Origin: DAOUAE01 sp034433795
GTDB lineage: Bacteria > Chloroflexota > UBA6077 > FW602-bin22 > DAOUAE01
Direction: 5' to 3'
DNA: 64,000 bases
Assembly (NCBI GenBank): GCA_034433795.1
Contig: DAOUAE010000096.1
Location: forward strand, 20,553-84,552
Below, in pieces: positions 1 to 8,052 of the stretch. Each line of letters opens with the position of its first letter. Position 1 is the stretch's first letter. A program made the translations under genes and the position numbers. A model generated the notes under the pieces. That model ran no database searches and was not told where the DNA came from. It saw only the letters and a program-made list of their open reading frames with translations.

Positions 1-132
1 GACTGGCAGACGGTCGATCAGGCCAAGCTGCAGGTGCTCCGGCCGGCCCTGGCCCCGCTTATCGGCAACACGGTTCGCCAGGCGGTGCTGGCCCGCCTGG
101 CCGCCCCGGCGGTTCCGCTCACCACGCCCTGA
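1..132 (+). CDS. 3' end of an unidentified gene
   Basis: An open frame runs from the first base of the window to a TGA at 130-132. It gives the last 43 residues of a protein whose start lies outside. The visible part is Ala/Leu/Pro-rich and helical-looking (for example APLIGNTVRQAVLARLAAP), with no cysteines and no recognisable motif. Codon use matches the neighbours, with G/C third positions throughout, which supports coding. I do not recognise the family. Confidence 0.5.
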   Translation, partial: DWQTVDQAKLQVLRPALAPLIGNTVRQAVLARLAAPAVPLTTP

Positions 133-184
133 GGCCGGCCCGCTCACGCGGCGGGCCCGATGCCGGCGCGACCTTCGCCGCCCC

Positions 185-213
185 TTGCGATCGGAGGCCG
201 GATCGGGGACAAT
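185..213 (+). promoter_or_regulatory. Probable promoter of the tandem-HTH regulator
   Basis: TTGCGA (185-190), a 17 bp spacer and GACAAT (208-213) lie about 36 bp before the GTG start of the HxlR-type gene. The hexamers match the pattern seen repeatedly in this window. Confidence 0.5.
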
Positions 214-248
214 CAGAGAGGCGGAGGCCGTCGTGGGGAGGTGCCCTG

Positions 249-833
249 GTGACCGAGAGGTTCGCTCCCCTGGAGCACCGCTGGGCGATCCGGCTGCTGC
301 TGGCCGTCGGCCAGGGGGTCTGCCGTCCTCTGGCCCTGGAGCGGGCGCTCGGCAGTATCCCGCGCCGGACCCTGCGCCAGCGGCTCGCCGATCTCACCGC
401 CGCTGGCTGGCTTGAACGACGGGCCTTCGACGGCTATCCGCGGCGTGTCGAATACCATCTGACCGCGCCCGCCCGGGCCTTCCTGACCCGCTGGGAGGCG
501 CTGGCCCGGGCGGGGGTCGCTCCGGCGGTTGCGGAGGAGGTCCTCAAATGCAAGTGGATGGGGACGATCCTCCGGCTCCTGGCCCAGGGCCCGCGCTACA
601 CCGGCGACCTGGAGCGGCACCTGCCCGGCATCAGCCCCAAGATGCTCTCTGAGCGCCTGAAGAAGCTGGTCCGTTTCGGACTGGTGGCCCGCCAGGTGGT
701 GCCCGACTGGCCGGTGCGGGTGCGCTATCTCCTCACTCCCCCTGGACACCTGCTGGTGCAGACCCTGCTGGCCGGCGAGGTGATCGCATCGGCGGCGAGA
801 ACCTCACCACCCCGGCCGGCGCTGGCCGGCTAG
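249..833 (+). CDS. Tandem HxlR-type winged-helix transcriptional regulator
   Basis: This is a 194-residue DNA-binding protein built from two HxlR-like winged-helix units. The second (about residues 95-170) carries the family hallmark LPGISPKMLSERLKKL followed by the wing VRVRYLLTPPG. The first (about 8-80) has the parallel RTLRQRLADLTAAGWLERR and RRVEYHLT. HxlR proteins normally have one such domain and act as dimers, so this looks like a covalent dimer. The GTG start follows a GGGGAG ribosome-binding site. It converges on the protoglobin gene, and the two share the four bases CTAG, each reading its own TAG. A target cannot be read from the sequence. Confidence 0.82.
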   Translation: MTERFAPLEHRWAIRLLLAVGQGVCRPLALERALGSIPRRTLRQRLADLTAAGWLERRAFDGYPRRVEYHLTAPARAFLTRWEALARAGVAPAVAEEVLKCKWMGTILRLLAQGPRYTGDLERHLPGISPKMLSERLKKLVRFGLVARQVVPDWPVRVRYLLTPPGHLLVQTLLAGEVIASAARTSPPRPALAG

Positions 834-1420
834 AAGTCGCCGGCGTGGGTGTAGGGGTAGGCCCAGAGGGTGACCTGAAGCAGGACCGCCTTGAACCAGG
901 CCTGGTGCATCCGCTCGACCGCCTCGGGCGGGTGGCCCTTTCGAGCCAGGAAGGGGCGGATGGTGGCCACGATTGGGTAGAGGAGTGTCAGCACGTAGCG
1001 GAGCGGAATGTGGGGAGCGGCCTGGACGCCATCGGTCTGGTTCTTCTTGAGCCGGTGGTGCCGGCGGCCGATCTCAAACTGGTAGGCCAGCCAGTCCTGA
1101 TCGTAGGGGCGCTGGCAGGTGTCGAGAATCCACTGGCCGAAGCGGCGGCGCACCGCCGCCAGGTACTCCGGGATCGGCCGTCCCTGCGGATCGGAGAAGT
1201 AGGCCAGAAGATGCGGCTGGGAACCTACGAATCCGTACCAGACATCGAGAATCTCCTCGACCTGGTCGGCCAGAACCGCGCCGGCCAGCCGCAGGGCCTG
1301 GACATCGTCCTCGGTGAAGGTCACCGTCTTTTTGAGCAGCTCGAACTCGGCCAGCGAGAGCGGGGCCGGCGGGAGCGACGGATCGCCGTAGGCGTAGCCG
1401 GGAATGGACGCAGGCTGCAT
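830..1420 (-). CDS. Protoglobin (single-domain globin of the sensor-globin lineage)
   Basis: The 196-residue product resembles from end to end the protoglobin of Methanosarcina acetivorans as I remember it. Shared features include an IPGYxYG N-terminus, DQVEEILDxWYGFVGS, FEIGRRHHRxKKNQTD around the proximal haem histidine, PFLARKGH and a C-terminal GDF. Protoglobins bind O2, CO and NO through a haem almost buried in the protein. There is no attached signalling domain. The ATG at 1420 was chosen over a longer frame because GAGGAGG lies just upstream and the protein then begins like its relatives. The gene is divergent from the fmdB-like gene. Its physiological role is unknown; gas sensing or scavenging are possibilities. 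Confidence 0.93.
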   Translation of the reverse strand: MQPASIPGYAYGDPSLPPAPLSLAEFELLKKTVTFTEDDVQALRLAGAVLADQVEEILDVWYGFVGSQPHLLAYFSDPQGRPIPEYLAAVRRRFGQWILDTCQRPYDQDWLAYQFEIGRRHHRLKKNQTDGVQAAPHIPLRYVLTLLYPIVATIRPFLARKGHPPEAVERMHQAWFKAVLLQVTLWAYPYTHAGDF

Positions 1421-1469
1421 CGCTTGACCACCTCCTCGGGACTGACGGGGGCGATCACCCCTGCAGGGG

Positions 1470-1498
1470 ACTGTAGGGGGCAGAGGCGGCGGGCGCAA
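1470..1498 (-). promoter_or_regulatory. Probable promoter of the protoglobin gene
   Basis: Read on the minus strand: TTGCGC (1498-1493), a 17 bp spacer, then TACAGT (1475-1470), about 50 bp before the ATG. Confidence 0.45.
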
Positions 1499-1551
1499 GA
1501 CGGCACTTTCTACCGAGCAGGTTACCAAAAAGAGCCTGTCCCCGCCGGCGC

Positions 1552-1581
1552 TTTACAGGGGCGGGCGGTCCCTGCTACCAT
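1552..1581 (+). promoter_or_regulatory. Probable promoter of the FmdB-type gene
   Basis: TTTACA (1552-1557), an 18 bp spacer and an extended -10 TGCTACCAT (1573-1581), about 60 bp before the ATG. Confidence 0.5.
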
Positions 1582-1641
1582 TTATACCGGCGTTAGCAAT
1601 GCCGCCATCCCGTGCCCAGCACGTGCGTAAGGAGGGTTGCG

Positions 1642-1866
1642 ATGCCGATCTATGAGTACTGGTGCGCTCAGTGCCAGCGGGAGTTCGAACTGACCCGCCC
1701 GATGAGCGAGGCCGATAAGCCGGCCACCTGCCCGCAGTGCGGCGGCCAGGCCCAGAAACTCGTCTCCGGCTTCGCCTCGACCGCCGGCTACGGCATCAAG
1801 GGCACGACCAAGCCGCCGTTCCGCGGCCATACCGCTCAGACTGCCTCGTCGACCACGACCGCCTGA
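1642..1866 (+). CDS. FmdB-family zinc-ribbon protein
   Basis: A 74-residue protein beginning MPIYEYWCAQC, the signature of the FmdB/CxxC_CXXC_SSSS family. Two CxxC knuckles (C8/C11 and CPQC near 33-36) would bind one zinc. The Ser/Thr-rich C-terminus after residue 50 is low complexity. Family members are small predicted regulatory or nucleic-acid-binding proteins with no established general function. The ATG at 1642 is preceded by AAGGAGG at ideal distance, so the upstream in-frame start is not used. A strong terminator follows, making this a single-gene unit. Confidence 0.85.
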   Translation: MPIYEYWCAQCQREFELTRPMSEADKPATCPQCGGQAQKLVSGFASTAGYGIKGTTKPPFRGHTAQTASSTTTA

Positions 1867-1893
1867 GTGCCACGGTCGACGCGACCCGGCAGC

Positions 1894-1925
1894 GCGGGGC
1901 GGGCCTCCGCCCCGCCTCTTTGTTT
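1894..1925 (+). terminator. Rho-independent terminator after the FmdB-type gene
   Basis: A perfect 9 bp stem (GCGGGGCGG, 1894-1902, with its complement at 1907-1915) and a 4-base loop are followed by CTCTTTGTTT. Confidence 0.75.
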
Positions 1926-1940
1926 CCCGGCCCCGGCGCG

Positions 1941-1970
1941 TTGCGGTGCCGGTTGGGCATCGCGTATCAT
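1941..1970 (+). promoter_or_regulatory. Probable promoter of the NDH-2 operon
   Basis: TTGCGG (1941-1946), an 18 bp spacer and TATCAT (1965-1970), about 65 bp before the ATG of the NADH dehydrogenase gene. Confidence 0.55.
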
Positions 1971-2035
1971 TGCCCTAACCGGTGGGCCCACTGCCCCGAC
2001 GCACTATCCGAATCCGGCGACCAGGAGACCAGCCG

Positions 2036-3376
2036 ATGCGACGCGCCCTGTTCCGCTCCGGTGTCCTCGGTCTGGGGGCGGCCCTCGGCCTCTGGCTCTG
2101 GCGGGCCCGGCGCCAGGAGGCCGCCGCTCCCCCGCTGGCCAGTCAGCCCCGCGTTGTCATCGTCGGCGCGGGGTTCGGCGGGCTGACCGCCGCCCGGGCG
2201 CTGGTGGGGGCCCCGGCCAGCGTGCTGATTCTCGACCAGAACAATTACCATCTGTTCATCCCGCTTCTCTACCAGGTGGCGACGGCCAGCCTGGAGCCTG
2301 AAGAGATCGCCCAGCCGGTCCGGGGCATCATCAAGGGCCTGGCCAATCTGCGCTTCCAGATGGCGCGGGTGACCGGCGTGGACCTGGAGCGCCGGCAGGT
2401 GCTGACCGAAACGGGCGCCATCCCCTACGACTACCTCATCCTGGCCACCGGCAGCGCCACCAACTTCTACGGCCTGGAGCACCTGCGGCCGCGCGTCCAG
2501 GGGCTGAAGGATCTGCCCAAGGCGGTGCGGCTCCGCAACCATATTCTGAAGATGTTCGAGCGGGCGGTCACCGAGCCGGACCGCGAGCGCCAGGCGGCTC
2601 TGCTGACCTTCGTCATCGTGGGGGGCGGTCCGACCGGCGTGGAGTTCGCCGGCGCCCTGGCGGAGCTGATCCGGCTGGTCCTGGTCCACGACTATCCGGG
2701 CCTCGACTTCGGTCTGGTGCGCATCATCCTGGTGGAGGCCGGATCGGCCCTCCTGGGGGGCTTCCCACCCCCTCTCCAGCAGGCCGCCGCTCAGGCTCTG
2801 CGCGAGAAGGGCGTGGAGGTCTGGCTCAACGCCCCGGTGGAGAGCTATGAGGATCACCTGGTCCGGCTCCGGGATGGCCGGACCATCCCGGCCCACACCC
2901 TGGTCTGGGCGGCCGGCGTTCAGGCCAGCGACCTGGCCGTTCACCTGGGACTGCCGACCGGGCGGGCCGGACGGATCATGGTCACCGACTGCCTGCATCT
3001 CCCGGGTCGTCCGGAGGTCTACGTGGTCGGCGACAGCGCCTATGTCGAGCAGGACGGCCGGCCGCTGCCCATGGTTATCCCCGTGGCCATGCAGCAGGGG
3101 GCCCACGCCGCCCGCAACATCCGCCGTCAGCTCCGGGGCCTGGATCCGCTGCCGTTCCGCTATCACGACAAAGGGGCGATGGTCACCATCGGCCGGCACG
3201 CTGCGGTCGCCCACATCTACGGGCTCTCGTTCACCGGCTTTCCAGCCTGGCTGGTCTGGCTCGTCTTCCATCTGCTCCAGATCATCAGCCTGCGGAACCG
3301 CCTGCTCGTGCTCATCAACTGGGCCTGGGACTACTTCTTCTTCGAGCGCGGTGTCCGCCTGATCACTGCCCGGTGA
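2036..3376 (+). CDS. ndh: Type II NADH:quinone oxidoreductase (NDH-2)
   Basis: The 446-residue flavoprotein would oxidise NADH and reduce membrane quinone without proton pumping. The FAD-binding GxGxxG (VVIVGAGFGGL) lies near residues 40-50 and the NADH-binding one (FVIVGGGPTGVEFAG) near 200. The NYHLFIPLLYQVAT stretch and the GDSAYV flavin motif are typical of NDH-2. The C-terminus (PAWLVWLVFHLLQII then WAWDYFF) is the expected membrane-docking region. There is also a hydrophobic N-terminal segment (residues 9-22), so the enzyme may be anchored at both ends. The ATG at 2036 follows AGGAGA. It overlaps the next gene by 4 bp. Confidence 0.9.
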   Translation: MRRALFRSGVLGLGAALGLWLWRARRQEAAAPPLASQPRVVIVGAGFGGLTAARALVGAPASVLILDQNNYHLFIPLLYQVATASLEPEEIAQPVRGIIKGLANLRFQMARVTGVDLERRQVLTETGAIPYDYLILATGSATNFYGLEHLRPRVQGLKDLPKAVRLRNHILKMFERAVTEPDRERQAALLTFVIVGGGPTGVEFAGALAELIRLVLVHDYPGLDFGLVRIILVEAGSALLGGFPPPLQQAAAQALREKGVEVWLNAPVESYEDHLVRLRDGRTIPAHTLVWAAGVQASDLAVHLGLPTGRAGRIMVTDCLHLPGRPEVYVVGDSAYVEQDGRPLPMVIPVAMQQGAHAARNIRRQLRGLDPLPFRYHDKGAMVTIGRHAAVAHIYGLSFTGFPAWLVWLVFHLLQIISLRNRLLVLINWAWDYFFFERGVRLITAR

Positions 3377-4116
3377 GCACCCCACCGCTCTCGCTGACCG
3401 TGGCCCTGGCGCCGGCGCTGGCGGCGCTCCACCCGACCGACCTCTGTCTGGTGGTCGACGTGCTGCGGGCGACCTCGACGCTGGCCGTTCTCTTCGCCCA
3501 GGGCTGTGAGGCGGTCTGGCTGGCCCCGGACGTCGCCACCGCTCGTCAGGCGATCCGCCGGCTCCCCACCGCTCTGCTCTGCGGAGAGGAGGGCGGTCAT
3601 CCCCCACCGGGGTTCGATGACGGCAACTCACCGGTGGCCCTGGCCGGGCGCGACCTGCGCGGTCGGAGCGTCGTCTTTGTCACCACCAACGGGACGCGGG
3701 CCCTGCGGCTGGCGGCCACGGCCCGCGGTGTTCTGGCGGCCAGTTTCCTCAACGCCACGGCCGCTGTCCGGACCGCGCTGGCGGCCTGGGAGGCGGGTGG
3801 GGGAACGGGACGCCTGGTGGTCCTCTGCGCCGGGCGCCGGGGCGATTTCGGGCTCGACGACGCGGTCTGTGCGGGCTACCTGGTTGAACGGGTGCTGGAC
3901 CAGGTGACGGCCCGGCTGGACGATGGGGCCATGGCCGCCCATCGCCTCTGGCGCTCGTTCGGCGACCCGCTGGCGGCGCTGCGGGCCAGTCAGCACGGCC
4001 AGGAGCTCATGGCGCTGGGCTACGGGGAGGATCTCGCCTTCTGCGCGCGGTGCGACTGGACCGCGGTTGTTCCGGCTGTCGGTGAGGTCACCCCCTGGCC
4101 ACTCAGACTGCTCTAG
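3373..4116 (+). CDS. 2-phosphosulfolactate phosphatase family protein (ComB-like)
   Basis: A 247-residue protein of the ComB family. In methanogens ComB removes phosphate from 2-phosphosulfolactate during coenzyme M synthesis; bacterial members often act in sulfolactate metabolism or are uncharacterised. Family motifs are VVDVLRATST near residue 28, CGEEGG near 71, FVTTNGTRAL near 103 and CAGRRGDFGLDDAVCAG near 152. The GTG start overlaps the TGA of the ndh gene (GTGA), and the enolase-superfamily gene follows 10 bp later, so the three are probably one transcript. The true substrate here is uncertain. Confidence 0.82.
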   Translation: MSTPPLSLTVALAPALAALHPTDLCLVVDVLRATSTLAVLFAQGCEAVWLAPDVATARQAIRRLPTALLCGEEGGHPPPGFDDGNSPVALAGRDLRGRSVVFVTTNGTRALRLAATARGVLAASFLNATAAVRTALAAWEAGGGTGRLVVLCAGRRGDFGLDDAVCAGYLVERVLDQVTARLDDGAMAAHRLWRSFGDPLAALRASQHGQELMALGYGEDLAFCARCDWTAVVPAVGEVTPWPLRLL

Positions 4117-4126
4117 GGAGGAGGCC

Positions 4127-5260
4127 ATGCCCATCGTTCGCGCTGGCGCCGTCTACACCATCGCCGTTCCCGACCACCGCCGGGTCCACCTGCGCGGGGC
4201 CTGGGTCTTCGTCCAGCTGACCGATGCCGCCGGCCACACCGGCTGGGGCGAGGCCTCGCACAGCGGCGACGATGACCGGGTGGTCGCGCTGCTCCGCGAT
4301 CGGTTTCTCCCAGCCTTGCTCGACCAGGAGGTGCCGACGGTCGAGGCCTGGCTGGCCAGTCTCACGCTGACCGCTCCTGACCGTGTCACCGCCACCGCTC
4401 TCTCGGCGGTCGAGCAGGCCCTGCACGATCTTCTGGCCCGCCACTGGGGAACGCCCCTGGCCCGTCTCTGGGGCGGACCGCTCCAGTCCGCGGTCCCGCT
4501 TTACGCCAACATCAACCGGGCGGCGGCCGACCGGAGCCCTGAGGGCTTCGCCGCCCTGGCCCGGCAGGCAGTCGCCGCCGGCTTTCCGGCCGTCAAGTGT
4601 GCCCCCTTCGACGAGGTCGAGCCGGGGCTCAGCGCCGCCGCTCTCGACCGGGCCATCGCCCAGGGACTGGAACGGGTGGCGGCGGTCCGGGCGGCCATCG
4701 GTCCCGACCGGGAGCTCCTCGTCGACTGCCACAGCCGCTTCGACCGTCACACCGCCCGGCGGGTGATCCAGGCCCTTCAGGTTCACCGTCCCTTCTGGGT
4801 CGAGGACCCGCTCCCGGTCGAGCGCGACCCGGAGGGTCTGGCCTGGCTTCGCCGCGAGACCGGCCAGCGCCTGGCCACCGGCGAGCGTCTCTTCGGCCTC
4901 GGCCCCTACGCTCGTCTGGCCCGGCTGGAGGCCGCCGACGTCTGGCTGGTCGACGTCAAGCACGGGGGTGGCCTCTGGACCGCCCGCAAGGTGGCGGCGC
5001 TGGCGGAGGCGCACGGTGTGCTCCTCTCGCCCCACAACCCCAGTGGGCCGGTCAGCACCCTGGCCAGCGCCCATCTGCTGGCCAGTACGCCCAGTGGCTG
5101 GCGGCTGGAGTACCCCTTCGCCGAGTTCCCCGACCGGTCCGCCCTCACCACCCCGCCCGAGACGCTTCAGGGCGACCGGCTGATCCTGCCCACAGGCTAC
5201 GGTCTGGGGGCCGATCTGATGGTCGACCGGCTGACGCTGGCGGCGGCGCTGCGGGTCTAG
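4127..5260 (+). CDS. Enolase-superfamily enzyme (mandelate racemase/muconate lactonizing type)
   Basis: The 377-residue protein has the capping domain plus TIM barrel of the MR/MLE group. Metal-ligand positions are visible: LLVDCHSRFD (Asp), FWVEDPLPVE (Glu) and LATGERLFG (Glu). A barrel lysine lies in AVKCAPFDE and a late histidine in LSPHNPSGP. The Asp-Cys-His arrangement resembles acid-sugar dehydratases more than muconate cycloisomerases, but I cannot assign a substrate. The ATG at 4127 follows GGGAGGAGG; the longer frame upstream overlaps the ComB-like gene and is rejected. It converges on the histidine kinase gene, sharing CTAG. Confidence 0.8.
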   Translation: MPIVRAGAVYTIAVPDHRRVHLRGAWVFVQLTDAAGHTGWGEASHSGDDDRVVALLRDRFLPALLDQEVPTVEAWLASLTLTAPDRVTATALSAVEQALHDLLARHWGTPLARLWGGPLQSAVPLYANINRAAADRSPEGFAALARQAVAAGFPAVKCAPFDEVEPGLSAAALDRAIAQGLERVAAVRAAIGPDRELLVDCHSRFDRHTARRVIQALQVHRPFWVEDPLPVERDPEGLAWLRRETGQRLATGERLFGLGPYARLARLEAADVWLVDVKHGGGLWTARKVAALAEAHGVLLSPHNPSGPVSTLASAHLLASTPSGWRLEYPFAEFPDRSALTTPPETLQGDRLILPTGYGLGADLMVDRLTLAAALRV

Positions 5261-6669
5261 TCGCGCGGCAAACAGAAGGTGAACGTGCTGCCCCGTCCGG
5301 GCCCGGGGCTCTCGGCCCAGATGCGCCCGCCGTGGGCTTCGACGATGGCGCGGGTGATGTAGAGACCCAGGCCCAGGCCCCGGGCCCGCCGCTCGCGGTA
5401 GAGGCGCGAGTAGGGCTGGAAGAGGAGCGGGAGGTCCTCCGGCCGGAGCCCGATCCCCGGATCGGTGACCGCGACGCAGACCTCCCGGTCGGTCGACCAG
5501 AGGCGGACGCGGATCTCGCCCCCCTCAGGCGTGTATTTGATGGCGTTGCTGAGGAGGTTGGTCAGGGCCTGCGCCAGACGGTCCGGGTCCCAGCGGCCGG
5601 GGAGCGAGGGCGGTGCCTCCAGCATCAGCCGGTGGCGGGTGGTCGTGGCCTGCTGGGCGGCCACGACCTCGCGGGCGATGGCCACAAGATCGGTGGTCGT
5701 GCGCTCAAGGTGGAAGCGCCCGGCCGCGATGCGCGAGACATCGAGCAGATCGCTGACCAGCCGGTTCAGCCGGTCGATCTGGGCCCGCAGGTTGGCCTTC
5801 ACTGTCGCCTGTCGGTCTGGCGCGAGGGTCTCCCAGCGGTCGAGGAAGTAAAGGTAGCCCAGGAGCGGGGTCATCGCCCCCCGCAGTTCGTGGGCCACGG
5901 CCGAGACAAACGTCTCCCGCCGCTCGCGCTCCTCGAGCAGTTCGGCTGCCCGCTGCTGGGCCTCGGCGTAGAGACGGGTGCGCTCGAGGGCCAGAGCGGC
6001 GTGGGCGGCCAGCAGGGTGAGGATGGCGGCATCGTCGGCGGTGAACCCGGCGTCGTCAGGTTTATTCCCCAGGATCAGGACGCCCAGAGACCGGGTGCCG
6101 CTCAGGAGCGGGACGGCCAGCAGGCTCCCCGCCGGCAGCCCGGGGGGCGCGGCGGCCCGGAGCGAAGGGTCGCGGCGCCAGTCGCTCAGCCAGAGGGGAC
6201 CACGGTCACGCACCCGGGTCGCCAGGTCGGCCAGCCACGGACTGCCGGCCAGGACGCCCGGCGTCAGGGGGCCGTGGAGGTGAGGGGTCTCGACGCCCGG
6301 CAGGGGATCGGTCAGATGGACGAGGGCCCAGGCGGCGCCGCTGAGCTGGCGAGCCTCGTCGGCGGTCGTGGCCACGACGGCCGGCAGGCTGACCTGGGCT
6401 CCGATGCGCAGAGCCGCCTGGTGGGTCCGTTGGAGGCGCCGCAGCCGCGTCTCGGCCAGCAGCCGCTGGAGCGCCAGCTGCCGGCTGAGGTAGGCGGTGC
6501 TGGTGACAGCCAACAGACTGAAGAGGCGCGGCAGGCGCATGACCGGGGGGACGGCCGGCCGGAGAACGCGTTCAGTGATCAGGGTGACCGCCAGCAGGCT
6601 CAGCGAGGCGACGATATCCCAGTGACGGCGGATAAGCGCCCACTCGTGCCGGAGGCGTGGCCCGACCAC
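5257..6669 (-). CDS. Sensor histidine kinase with GAF domain
   Basis: A 470-residue two-component kinase. Two hydrophobic segments lie near residues 18-35 and 48-65. A GAF-like sensory domain follows (about 85-220), then a HisKA dimerisation helix with the phospho-acceptor in SAVAHELRGAMTPLLGY, and a HATPase domain with the N box (LLSNAIKYTPEGG), G1 (VTDPGIGL) and G2 (RGLGLGLYI). The H-box departs from the common HELRTPL. No response regulator gene is adjacent. It follows the MFS gene by 16 bp on the same strand and is probably co-transcribed. The start is GTG with GGGGGAG upstream. Confidence 0.9.
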   Translation of the reverse strand: MVGPRLRHEWALIRRHWDIVASLSLLAVTLITERVLRPAVPPVMRLPRLFSLLAVTSTAYLSRQLALQRLLAETRLRRLQRTHQAALRIGAQVSLPAVVATTADEARQLSGAAWALVHLTDPLPGVETPHLHGPLTPGVLAGSPWLADLATRVRDRGPLWLSDWRRDPSLRAAAPPGLPAGSLLAVPLLSGTRSLGVLILGNKPDDAGFTADDAAILTLLAAHAALALERTRLYAEAQQRAAELLEERERRETFVSAVAHELRGAMTPLLGYLYFLDRWETLAPDRQATVKANLRAQIDRLNRLVSDLLDVSRIAAGRFHLERTTTDLVAIAREVVAAQQATTTRHRLMLEAPPSLPGRWDPDRLAQALTNLLSNAIKYTPEGGEIRVRLWSTDREVCVAVTDPGIGLRPEDLPLLFQPYSRLYRERRARGLGLGLYITRAIVEAHGGRIWAESPGPGRGSTFTFCLPRD

Positions 6670-6685
6670 CTGCTCCCCCGCGCCG

Positions 6686-7900
6686 TCAGGGCTCGCGGGC
6701 CGGGGCGCGCGTCGGCGAACCGGCCGGCGCCTCCGCCCGCGTCTCGCGGACGAAGGCCAGGAGGGTGACGGCGGCCAGAGCGCCGATGCCGGCCAGGGCC
6801 AGGGCGCTCAGCGTCAGCCCCACGAGATCGGCGATCATCCCGACCACCAGCGGTCCCCCGGCCGAGCCGGCGTCGCCCAGCAGCCGCCAGAGCCCCAGGA
6901 ACTCGCCGGTGGCCTCTTTGGGGGCGAGGTCGGCTCCCAGGGTCATCATCGTCCCCGAGCCCAGGCCGTTGCCCAGCCCCATCACCGCCGTGGCCAGCAG
7001 CAGCCCCCAGTAATCGTGGGCCAGCGGCACCAGCAGCATGCCCAGCGAGAGGACGGCGAACGAGGGGACCGAGGCGAACTTGCGTCCCAGCCGGTCCATG
7101 ATGACGCCGGCCGGCAGGAAGAGCGACATGTCGATGGCCGCCGAGAGGCTGACGATGCTGCCGATGGCCGCCACATCCAGCCCCAGAACGCTGGCCCCGT
7201 ACAGGGGGACGATGATCTGGCGGCCCGCCCGGATCATCTGGGCCCACAGCTGGGCGGTCCCGGCTGCCAGCAGTTCCGGCCAGTGGTGGCGGAAGAGGTC
7301 GCCCAGCACCCGCCAGCGGAGCCGGTGATGGAGACGGGTCTGCAGACCGCTCTCCGGGACGGCGACGAAGGCCAGGACCAGGGCTCCGGTCGAAAGGGCG
7401 GCGGTGAGCAGGATGGCGGCCGGAAGGCCCAGGGCGTAGCCGACCGCGCCGCCGATGGCCGGGCCGGTGAAGGTGCCGATGCGGTTGACGCCGCCGAAGG
7501 TCGAGAGGGCCCGGCCCCGCTGGGCCGGCGGGACCACGTCGGTCAGGTAGGCCAGCCGGGAGAGGTTCCAGCAGGCGGTTCCGGCCCCAGCGATCAGACG
7601 GTAGACGACCAGTTCGGGGTAGAGGTGGGCCAGGGCCAGGCCCAGATTGGCCAGAGCCAGGGCCCCGGTCCCCAGCAGCATCATCCGCCGGCGCCCCAGC
7701 CGCTCCAGCAGGAGGCCCGCCGGGACGTCGGTCAGCAGCGTCCCCAGTCCGGCGGCCGAGACCACCAGGCTGACCAGACCGAAAGAGGGGGTGAACTGCT
7801 GGGCGTAGAGCGGGAGGGTGGGAATGAGAATGCCCTGACTGAAGGCCAGCAGGAATGTGGGCAGGTAGACTGGCAGGAGCAATCGGGCCCGCTGCACCAT
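6686..7900 (-). CDS. Major facilitator superfamily transporter
   Basis: The 404-residue membrane protein has about twelve hydrophobic segments in two six-helix halves. The MFS loop-2/3 motif is DVPAGLLLERLGRRR near residue 60, and its second-half counterpart is PAGVIMDRLGRKF near 270. LAFSQGILIPTLPLYAQQF at the first helix is typical of drug or metabolite efflux members. The substrate is unknown. The ATG at 7900 was chosen because GCGAGG sits 6 bp upstream. It is the first gene of a probable two-gene unit with the histidine kinase, which may sense a related signal. Confidence 0.87.
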   Translation of the reverse strand: MVQRARLLLPVYLPTFLLAFSQGILIPTLPLYAQQFTPSFGLVSLVVSAAGLGTLLTDVPAGLLLERLGRRRMMLLGTGALALANLGLALAHLYPELVVYRLIAGAGTACWNLSRLAYLTDVVPPAQRGRALSTFGGVNRIGTFTGPAIGGAVGYALGLPAAILLTAALSTGALVLAFVAVPESGLQTRLHHRLRWRVLGDLFRHHWPELLAAGTAQLWAQMIRAGRQIIVPLYGASVLGLDVAAIGSIVSLSAAIDMSLFLPAGVIMDRLGRKFASVPSFAVLSLGMLLVPLAHDYWGLLLATAVMGLGNGLGSGTMMTLGADLAPKEATGEFLGLWRLLGDAGSAGGPLVVGMIADLVGLTLSALALAGIGALAAVTLLAFVRETRAEAPAGSPTRAPAREP

Positions 7901-7948
7901 CGTCATCCTCGCGCGCCGGTCGTCTCGCTGGGAGAGGCCGCCCGTCCC

Positions 7949-7957
7949 AGTGTAGCA
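7949..7957 (-). promoter_or_regulatory. Extended -10 promoter of the MFS/kinase unit
   Basis: TGCTACACT on the minus strand, about 50 bp before the start; no good -35 is visible. Confidence 0.45.
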
Positions 7958-8007
7958 CATCCCCCGTGCCGGGGAAAACCGTCGGGGGTGGCCGGGACGG
8001 CGGGCTC

Positions 8008-8016
8008 TGCTATAAT
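8008..8016 (+). promoter_or_regulatory. Extended -10 promoter of sbp
   Basis: TGCTATAAT, a consensus extended -10, lies 36 bp before the GTG start of the small basic protein gene. Confidence 0.6.
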
Positions 8017-8052
8017 GAGGGCCAGACAGGTCTCACCGGCAGGGTGTATCCA

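Noticed and set aside
4597..6768. A 723-codon plus-strand frame over the enolase-superfamily and histidine kinase genes
   Set aside because: Antisense to a well-supported histidine kinase; composition typical of G+C-rich chance frames.
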